Part shown: positions 1-4,200 of the stretch, piece by piece | How positions within the stretch are numbered: the stretch's first letter is position 1 | Layout: every line of letters begins with the position of its first letter | NCBI GenBank assembly: GCA_026986235.1 | Contig: JALSOY010000232.1 | Location: forward strand, 1-7,533 | Origin: Caldifarciminota bacterium | Lineage (GTDB): Bacteria; Hydrothermota; Hydrothermia; B15-G9; WFZT01 | Direction: 5' to 3' | DNA length: 7,533 nt | Notes under the pieces: generated by a model | Databases searched by the model: none | What the model was told of the DNA's origin: nothing | What the model saw: the letters and a program-made list of their open reading frames with translations, nothing else | Position numbers and translations under genes: made by a program

Positions 1-273
1 TTTAAGTTTGGTGTGGCAAAGCCTATGGGTAGAGCATGGATTTTTGGAGAACTTTTCCACGATGCGGCTCTCTATGAAGGAATCAAAGCTGGTTTCGCCT
101 GGGAAAAGGGCCTTTTAAAAGTACTCGGAGGCGTAAGCTATACGAATTTTCAGTTAATGGAGGAGGTGGGGATAAGATTGGGGAAGGTTAAAAACCTTTC
201 TGTGGAATATACGGTGTTAAGTGGTCATCCCACGGGTCTGGTATCGGCTATCAGGGTAAGTTATGGAAGGTAG
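1..273 (+). CDS. C-terminal part of a beta-rich, outer-membrane-like protein (5' partial)
   Basis: The reading frame is open from the first base and ends at TAG 271-273, so about 90 C-terminal residues are visible and the start lies left of the window. The visible part has short stretches of alternating polar and hydrophobic or aromatic residues separated by Gly/Asn turns, for example around GIKAGFAWEKG, GGVSYTNFQL, VEYTVLSG and GLVSAIRVSYGR. This is the pattern expected of amphipathic beta strands in an outer-membrane barrel. It does not end in the aromatic residue typical of many BamA substrates, because its last residue is Arg. I recognise no specific family. The gene ends 10 bp before a strong terminator hairpin. 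It may be a small barrel protein or the tail of a larger one; the coding call is more secure than the function. Confidence 0.6.
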   Translation, partial: FKFGVAKPMGRAWIFGELFHDAALYEGIKAGFAWEKGLLKVLGGVSYTNFQLMEEVGIRLGKVKNLSVEYTVLSGHPTGLVSAIRVSYGR

Positions 274-283
274 GGGGAAAATT

Positions 284-325
284 GGGGGCGGCGCGCGCTT
301 TGCGCGCGCCGCCCCCTTTTATTTT
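284..325. terminator. Strong intrinsic terminator, probably bidirectional
   Basis: A perfect 15-bp, entirely G/C stem (284-298 paired with 302-316) closes a TTT loop at 299-301. On the plus strand it is followed by TTTTATTTT (317-325), ending the gene at 1-273. Read on the minus strand, the same stem lies 12 bp past the cold shock stop codon and is followed by AATTTT, so it probably also ends that gene. The convergent layout fits a shared terminator. Confidence 0.9.
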
Positions 326-328
326 CAG

Positions 329-544
329 CTACTCTATTGCCTCTACATTAGATGCCTTTGGCCCTTTGTCTGTCTCAATGATCTCAAACTTCACCTTCTG
401 ACCCTCTTCGAGAGTCCTGTAGCCCATTCCCTGTATGTCGGTGAAATGGACAAACACATCTCCAGAGCCATCTTCCAGCTCTATGAATCCGTAGCCTTTG
501 CGAGAGTCAAACCACTTGACTCTTCCGTACTTTACTTCACTCAT
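329..544 (-). CDS. CspA-family cold shock protein (CSD fold)
   Basis: This is a 71-residue single cold-shock domain, the usual length of the family. It binds single-stranded RNA and DNA in the cytoplasm and acts as an RNA chaperone. The nucleic-acid-binding motifs are present: the W11-F12 lead-in, RNP1 as KGYGFIE (16-22) and RNP2 as VFVHF (30-34). The C-terminal GPKASNVEAIE also matches the family. The start is the ATG at 544, because TAAGGAGGAAG lies just upstream and the family begins a few residues before the GxVKWF motif. The frame is open to 589 but would add an uncharacteristic basic 15-residue tail from the leader. It is monocistronic, with its own promoter and a shared terminator. Whether it responds to cold cannot be told from sequence, since many csp genes are constitutive. 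Confidence 0.97.
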   Translation of the reverse strand: MSEVKYGRVKWFDSRKGYGFIELEDGSGDVFVHFTDIQGMGYRTLEEGQKVKFEIIETDKGPKASNVEAIE

Positions 545-631
545 TTTATACTTCCTCCTTAACTTCTTTTTACTTTTTTGGGGGTCCAACCTGGCAGGAA
601 TTTACTTCCGGTAGGCCAAACTCCCTGTTGA
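545..631 (-). promoter_or_regulatory. Cold shock gene 5' leader with strong Shine-Dalgarno site
   Basis: From the predicted start of transcription near 631 to the ATG there are about 87 nt, unlike the near-leaderless first genes elsewhere in the window. The leader holds a possible small hairpin (GGAA, loop GTAAA, TTCC, around 593-605), a C-run, an A-rich stretch and then TAAGGAGGAAG (about 551-561) about 7 nt before the start. Long leaders in csp genes often control mRNA stability or translation by folding. I see no clear thermosensor fold, so any regulatory role is inference. Confidence 0.55.
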
Positions 632-637
632 CCGTCA

Positions 638-666
638 AGCATACACCCTTACCGTACCCCTGTCAA
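638..666 (-). promoter_or_regulatory. Promoter of the cold shock gene
   Basis: On the minus strand there is a perfect -35 TTGACA (666-661), a 17-bp spacer and a -10 TATGCT (643-638; 4 of 6 to consensus with the key first TA and last T). Transcription would begin near 631. Box quality and spacing are those of a strong housekeeping-sigma promoter. Confidence 0.8.
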
Positions 667-707
667 CCCCTGAAAGAGGCTGCTCGAAAAATCCCCCTCT
701 TTTTCAA

Positions 708-881
708 CTTAATTTGCAGATAGAGATGATTTTTCGGTTATCATCCCTTTTTAGTCCTTTTTCCAACGAATAGGGGTTCCCCAAAATCCCCATTGGAGAA
801 GGGGGATATAGGGGGATTGAATTTCAATCGGAAAACATCCCCCTTTGTCCCCCTTCTGAAGAAGTGGGATTTTTGTCTCGT
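708..881 (+). repeat. Composite hairpin repeat, copy A
   Basis: This segment is clearly homologous to 4015-4190. It has an AT-rich head (708-756, matching copy B at 44 of 49 positions by hand count), then GAATAGGGGTT, then three hairpins: H1 (787-806, TCCCCATT/AAGGGGGA, one mismatch), H2 (GGGGGAT 811-817 with ATCCCCC 837-843) and H3 (around 848-870, imperfect). It ends in GTCTCGT (875-881). No open frame here looks like a real protein; translations only give low-complexity Pro/Gly/Phe strings. It resembles REP/MITE-like dispersed elements. I see no transposase or clear terminal inverted repeats. Confidence 0.85.
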
Positions 882-986
882 AAAATCCCCATTGGTGAAG
901 GGGGATCATCCTCTCAAAAATCCCCCCTGGTGAAGGGGGATCCATCCTCCTAAAATCCCCCTTGGTGAAGGGGGAAACAGGGGGAT
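882..986 (+). repeat. Three tandem 35-bp hairpin units
   Basis: Units begin at 882, 917 and 952, each with AAAATCCCC, and GGTGAAGGGGGA recurs at 894, 929 and 964, a spacing of exactly 35 bp. Each core folds as TCCCCCTT, loop GGTG, AAGGGGGA (units 1 and 2 carry one change in the left arm). The last 10 or so bases of each unit vary. These look like duplications of the H1 hairpin of the neighbouring composite repeat. Read on the minus strand each hairpin is followed by a short T-run, so they could act as weak terminators in that direction. Confidence 0.85.
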
Positions 987-1097
987 TGTATTTTTAGCCG
1001 TATGGACCCCCTTTTTTCCTCCCTCTTGTGAAGGGAGATCTGGGTTTCTAAAGCCTTTGAAAAAGGATTTTTAAAGCCCCCTCTGGCAAAAGGGGGT
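952..1097 (+). repeat. Second, degenerate composite hairpin module
   Basis: The H1-H2-H3 order of the composite repeat recurs here: H1 at 956-975, an H2-like pair (GGGGG 980-984 with CCCCC 1007-1011, keeping GGGGGATTG and a GCCGTA-type centre), and an H3-like stem (CTCCCT 1019-1024 with AGGGAG 1032-1037). Two more hairpins follow: CCTTT/AAAGG near 1053-1066, and CCCCCT 1077-1082 with AGGGGG 1091-1096. It appears to be an older, diverged copy. It ends only about 28 bp before the -35 box of the next operon. Confidence 0.65.
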
Positions 1098-1124
1098 ATT
1101 ATTCGAACACCCTCCCGCTGTTTG

Positions 1125-1153
1125 TTGAATCCCATCTTCAGAGTACCTATAAT
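1125..1153 (+). promoter_or_regulatory. Promoter of the AlkD/radical SAM operon (leaderless type)
   Basis: TTGAAT (1125-1130, 4 of 6 to the -35 consensus), a 17-bp spacer and a perfect TATAAT (1148-1153). Only six bases (TTGGAA) separate the -10 box from the ATG at 1160, so transcription should start at or within a base or two of the start codon. No Shine-Dalgarno site is available in the right place. Confidence 0.75.
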
Positions 1154-1159
1154 TTGGAA

Positions 1160-1855
1160 ATGGATACGATTGTAAAACTGATTGCAGAAAATCCCGAAAA
1201 TAGCATACAGGAATTACACAATTTCCTACAGACAGGTAAGACGCTTGCCACCGGTCTCACAGGAACGCCTCTTCTCGTATCAATCGGTAGAAAACTCGCT
1301 GAGGAGGTCAAAAACAGGGAAAACAACCTGCAAATACTGGAACGACTCTGGAAAATCGGTGGTCGGGACGAAAAGCTGATCTCCATTTTTGCCCTTGAAA
1401 AATTTTCGAAAAGTATGCCCGAAAAAGTTTATGATCTGATTCTCAATCTCGTTGACGACATAGACAACTGGGAAATATGCGATCAAATGGCTCTAAAGGT
1501 TACAGTTTTTCTGCTCATCAGGCTTGATCAAAAAATGTGGGAAACTCTCGGGGAATGGAAAAGTTCTGGAAACTTCTGGTTTAGAAGACTCGCAGTTGCA
1601 ACCATTCCGCCCTACATCAGGAGAAAACCTCAGGAGGCTGAAAAGTGCCTCAATTTCCTTGAAAGTGTTATGACTGACGAGGTCCGAGAAGTCAGGAAGG
1701 CTGTCGCCTGGGCACTCAGGGAAATTTCGAAAAAGGATGCTGAGGCGGCATTCAAGTTTATGAGAAAGTGGAAAAGCAGGACGCCATCCGTCGTAAAATC
1801 CGGCATGAAAAAGCTTCCCAAAGAGCTTCAGGAGATTCTTTTAGATGGGATTTGA
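1160..1855 (+). CDS. AlkD-like DNA alkylation repair protein (HEAT-like repeat glycosylase)
   Basis: This 231-residue all-helical protein matches the AlkD family, which excises positively charged alkylated bases (N3-methyladenine, N7-methylguanine) without flipping them out, using stacked HEAT-like helical repeats. Bacillus cereus AlkD is of similar size. The active-site positions are present: DNWEICD with W104 and D108 spaced like Trp109/Asp113 of AlkD, R143 in FRRLAVAT at the same 35-residue distance as Arg148, and W184 in AVAWALREISKKD, equivalent to Trp187. The start is ATG 1160; an in-frame TTG at 1154 is possible, but it lies between the -10 box and the expected transcription start. It is the first gene of an operon and overlaps the radical SAM gene by 11 bp. 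Family membership is firm. Substrate range is inferred from the conserved residues. Confidence 0.9.
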   Translation: MDTIVKLIAENPENSIQELHNFLQTGKTLATGLTGTPLLVSIGRKLAEEVKNRENNLQILERLWKIGGRDEKLISIFALEKFSKSMPEKVYDLILNLVDDIDNWEICDQMALKVTVFLLIRLDQKMWETLGEWKSSGNFWFRRLAVATIPPYIRRKPQEAEKCLNFLESVMTDEVREVRKAVAWALREISKKDAEAAFKFMRKWKSRTPSVVKSGMKKLPKELQEILLDGI

Positions 1856-2735
1856 ATTCGTCGAAATAAAGTCACTTTTAAACAGGCACAAGAAGCGGGA
1901 CCCCTGGTTTCAGGATGATTACAGTGTAAACCCGTATAAGGGCTGCTCTTTTAATTGTCTTTACTGTTACACTCTGGGCAGCAGGTACGGTCAGGCAGAG
2001 CCCGGTAAGGTATTTATCAAAGCCAACGCTCCTGAAATTCTTGAAAAAGAGCTGAAAAGGCGGGCAAAAAGGAACCAGTACGGATTTATCGCCGTCTCTT
2101 CCTCCACAGAACCATACATGAAAATCGAGGAAAAGACAGGCCTCACCAGGAAAATACTCGAGCTTATCAGAGATTTCAGATTCCCCGTGGTGGTTTTGAC
2201 AAAGTCCACCCTTGTAAAAAGAGACTTTGACCTTATAAGGGAGATCGGGAAAAATGCCATTCTCCCCCGCGACACATGTGCCAGAGATGGGGCCTTTATT
2301 ATAGTTTCACTGTCCACACTGGACGAATCCACGGCCAGGAAAGTGGAACCAGGTGCCCCATCCCCGGAAGAAAGGATCAGGATTGTCAGGGAGGCAAAGG
2401 AGTACGGTTTATCAGCCGGTGTGGCATTTATCCCTGTGCTTCCCTTCATTTCCGACTCAGAGGAATCTCTTGACCACATGATCTCTCAGGTGAAGTTCGC
2501 AGATTTCGTTTTCGTCGGATCACTTACACTCTTTGGTAAAGGTCAATTTGACTCAAAGACGAGATACTTCCGCTTTCTTGAAAAATATCATCCTGACCTC
2601 GTTAAAAAATACAGAAGTCTTTTCAGAATCTTCCCTGTGCCTTCAAGAAACTACACAGAAAATCTTCTGAATATTACCAGGAAAATTGCAAAAAAGTACA
2701 GAATAAGCCACGGACTGCCCGGTTGCGATATTTAG
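1845..2735 (+). CDS. SPL-type radical SAM protein (SplB-like, COG1533 class)
   Basis: This 296-residue protein has the radical SAM 4Fe-4S motif C34-x3-C38-x2-C41 (in NPYKGCSFNCLYCYT). It also has features of the spore photoproduct lyase-like group: SSSTEPY (85-91), FPVVVLTKS (113-121), VSLSTLDE followed by ARKVEPGAPSPEER (154-177), FIPVLPFISDSEE (195-207) and EKYHPDLVKKY (246-256). Members cleave SAM to a 5'-deoxyadenosyl radical; SplB reverses thymine-dimer spore photoproduct, but most relatives have no known substrate. Other cysteines, C145 (in PRDTCARDGA) and C294 near the end, could be hydrogen donors or structural. The start is ATG 1845, with CAGGAG at 1829-1834 inside the upstream gene, so it is translationally linked to the AlkD-like gene. 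That linkage supports a nucleic-acid repair or modification role, which is inference. Its TAG overlaps the stop of the convergent lipoprotein gene. Confidence 0.9.
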   Translation: MGFEFVEIKSLLNRHKKRDPWFQDDYSVNPYKGCSFNCLYCYTLGSRYGQAEPGKVFIKANAPEILEKELKRRAKRNQYGFIAVSSSTEPYMKIEEKTGLTRKILELIRDFRFPVVVLTKSTLVKRDFDLIREIGKNAILPRDTCARDGAFIIVSLSTLDESTARKVEPGAPSPEERIRIVREAKEYGLSAGVAFIPVLPFISDSEESLDHMISQVKFADFVFVGSLTLFGKGQFDSKTRYFRFLEKYHPDLVKKYRSLFRIFPVPSRNYTENLLNITRKIAKKYRISHGLPGCDI

Positions 2736-3370
2736 TAAATAACTTTTTTAAAACCCAGCTCAAATATCATTACAGGAGAACCCTTGCCCCCCAATGGCAG
2801 GGCCAGCTGGCCTCCGAGGATGGCGTCCACACCTCTACGAAACTTAATTTTTCTTGCCCCGTAAAATCTCACAAAATCTTCGAACTCCACCTGAAACAGG
2901 CTGGAGTCACCGAGAAGCTTGGTGTTAGAAAACAGGGTGTAATAAATTCCAGCTAAATAATTTCCCCCGCTATCTGTAAGTGCAATACCAGGATAGAGGA
3001 CCCTCAGGGGGTTAAATTTCTCTTCGCTAATCTGAAACAGGTCCATCCCGAAAGAAAAGATTAAGCTGGGAACAGGCCGGATTCTTACTTTTCCTCCGAG
3101 AACAGCAAAATAATGATCTTTACCTTCGTACCTCGTGTGAATATAGACGGGATACCTGATACTCACCTCTGTGTTATCCAAGACGCCCGTGTTAAAGTAA
3201 ATATCGGGTGCCGGGATAGCGTAAAAATGTTCGGAGGATACATAAAACAGCGTACTTCCGAAAGTCGTACTTACCTTTCCCTTCTCGGTCAGATCTGGAC
3301 TTTCGTATAGACCCAATCTAATGCAACCTCCCGCAAAAAGAATCAGAAAAATGAGGAGATATTTTTTCAT
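2732..3370 (-). CDS. Predicted beta-rich lipoprotein, second of a paralogous pair
   Basis: This 212-residue protein begins with a lipoprotein signal: basic MKKY, a hydrophobic run, then FAGGC with the lipidated cysteine at C16. The rest is rich in Tyr, Phe, Gly and alternating beta-strand patterns and ends in ELGFKKVIY, suggesting an outer-membrane-anchored beta domain. It is a diverged paralogue of the upstream gene: both read C16-I-x-x-G-L-Y-E-S-P-[D/E]-L-T, followed by matching segments (STLFYVSSEHFYAIPAPDIY against TPILFSYKSTQFVFPYPEIL, and EVSIRYP against ETVMRWP). The start ATG 3370 has AGGAGGAAGGA directly upstream and shares ATGA with the stop of the preceding gene, so translation is coupled. 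The family is not recognised and no enzyme motif is seen. Its stop overlaps that of the convergent radical SAM gene. Confidence 0.85.
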   Translation of the reverse strand: MKKYLLIFLILFAGGCIRLGLYESPDLTEKGKVSTTFGSTLFYVSSEHFYAIPAPDIYFNTGVLDNTEVSIRYPVYIHTRYEGKDHYFAVLGGKVRIRPVPSLIFSFGMDLFQISEEKFNPLRVLYPGIALTDSGGNYLAGIYYTLFSNTKLLGDSSLFQVEFEDFVRFYGARKIKFRRGVDAILGGQLALPLGGKGSPVMIFELGFKKVIY

Positions 3371-3945
3371 TCCTTCCTCCTGAATCCAATTTCAAGAACC
3401 GTTCCCATGTTCCCGTTTTTATCGATGACAAGCTGAATGCCAGGCTGAAATACACCCACTTTACCCTCGTACCGCCTTGCCATATACAGTCTGTAGAGAT
3501 AGGGGAAAGAGTATCCCTCGTTGGAAACGCCGCCAGTGAGCTGAATTCCTGCGATGTTTCTGTGATCTTTTGTTCTCAAAAATATTCCGGGTCCACCGTA
3601 AAGGAGAAAAGATTTTCCTCCAAGAACAATCCCGGCATAGCCGATCAGGAAAACATCTTTGTGTAAGTATCTGTACTCTCCTGACATACCGGCCAAAATT
3701 CCACCTTCGCCAAAAAACAGCGTTGGCCATCTCATGACCGTCTCAGAGTTTTCCCCCCTTCTGTATCTGGAAAGAATTTCAGGATAGGGGAATACGAACT
3801 GCGTACTTTTGTAAGAAAACAAAATTGGTGTACCCAGTTCAACGGTACTCTCCCGGGATGTGGTGAGCTCTGGACTCTCGTACAACCCCACTCCAATACA
3901 CCCATTAAAAAAAGCCGCCAGGACAATAAGAGCAAGCTTTCTCAT
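3367..3945 (-). CDS. Predicted beta-rich lipoprotein, first of a paralogous pair
   Basis: This 192-residue protein has a short signal sequence (MRKLALIVLAAFFNGC) with a candidate lipid-modified Cys at position 16. The -3 to -1 residues F-N-G are a poor lipobox, but the equivalent Cys in the paralogue is in a better one. After it comes GVGLYESPELT, shared with the downstream gene, then Gly- and aromatic-rich beta-like sequence with GGKSFLLYGGPGIFL, ending VLEIGFRRKE. The start is ATG 3945. The frame continues to a TTG at 3951, but the -10 box lies directly before that and no Shine-Dalgarno site precedes either codon, so leaderless translation from 3945 is most likely. It overlaps the downstream gene by 4 bp. 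Function is unknown; a surface or outer-membrane structural role is the simplest inference. Confidence 0.85.
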   Translation of the reverse strand: MRKLALIVLAAFFNGCIGVGLYESPELTTSRESTVELGTPILFSYKSTQFVFPYPEILSRYRRGENSETVMRWPTLFFGEGGILAGMSGEYRYLHKDVFLIGYAGIVLGGKSFLLYGGPGIFLRTKDHRNIAGIQLTGGVSNEGYSFPYLYRLYMARRYEGKVGVFQPGIQLVIDKNGNMGTVLEIGFRRKE

Positions 3946-3951
3946 GTTCAA

Positions 3952-3980
3952 ATTTTAAATGTTAAAAATTACTCAGTCAA
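3952..3980 (-). promoter_or_regulatory. Promoter of the lipoprotein operon (leaderless type)
   Basis: On the minus strand: TTGACT (3980-3975, 5 of 6), a 17-bp spacer, TAAAAT (3957-3952, 5 of 6), then six bases (TTGAAC) and the ATG at 3945. Geometry is identical to the promoter at 1125-1153, with the transcription start expected at the start codon and no Shine-Dalgarno site. Confidence 0.75.
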
Positions 3981-4014
3981 GCTATTCTTCGGAGGATGTT
4001 TGAAAAATATTTTT

Positions 4015-4200
4015 CTTAATTTGCGGATAGAGTTGACCTTACGGTTATCATCCCTTTTTAGTCTTTTCTTCCATAGAATAGGGGTTCTCAAAAATCCCCC
4101 TTGGAGAAGGGGGAGACAGGGGGATTGAAATTAAGCGGTAGTCATCCCCCTTTAGTTCCCCCTTCTGGAGAAGGGGGATTGTCGTCTCGTAAATTCCCCC
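4015..4200 (+). repeat. Composite hairpin repeat, copy B, reaching into the DhaL-DegV gene
   Basis: Homologous to 708-881 in the same orientation: the AT-rich head (4015-4063), GAATAGGGGTT, H1 (TCCCCCTT 4095-4102 with AAGGGGGA 4107-4114, perfect), H2 (GGGGGAT 4119-4125 with ATCCCCC 4144-4150), H3 (TCCCCCTT 4157-4164 with AAGGGGGA 4171-4178, perfect) and GTCTCGT at 4184-4190. Similarity continues as AAATTCCCC to about 4200. Bases from 4152 rightward are also coding on the minus strand. The 34 bp between 3981 and 4014 hold nothing I recognise. Confidence 0.85.
4090..4114 (-). terminator. Probable terminator of the DhaL-DegV gene, made from repeat hairpin H1
   Basis: Read on the minus strand, a perfect 8-bp stem (TCCCCCTT, loop CTCC, AAGGGGGA) is followed at once by TTTTT (4094-4090). 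It lies 38 bp past the DhaL-DegV stop codon, so it is well placed to end that transcript and to separate it from the lipoprotein operon promoter. It is part of repeat copy B. Confidence 0.6.

Noticed and set aside
545..589. N-terminal extension of the cold shock protein from the frame start at 589
   Set aside because: It would place the obvious Shine-Dalgarno site inside the coding region and add a basic tail absent from the family.
882..986. A small CRISPR array
   Set aside because: Units are palindromic cores of about 24 bp with only about 11 variable bases between them, arms differ between units, no spacers of normal length are present, and no cas gene is visible. The units match the hairpins of the dispersed repeat.
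751..1135. Two short minus-strand reading frames (751-945 and 950-1135)
   Set aside because: They run through the repeat and translate the hairpin units as recurring Pro/Gly/Phe-rich strings. No Shine-Dalgarno site or family resemblance is seen.
2723..2956. A 77-residue plus-strand gene
   Set aside because: It lies antisense to the well-supported lipoprotein gene, overlaps the end of the radical SAM gene, and has no family features.
708..4200. A composite transposon bounded by repeat copies A and B
   Set aside because: The copies are direct rather than inverted, differ at many positions, carry no transposase, and the genes between them look ordinary in codon use. Independent dispersed copies are simpler.
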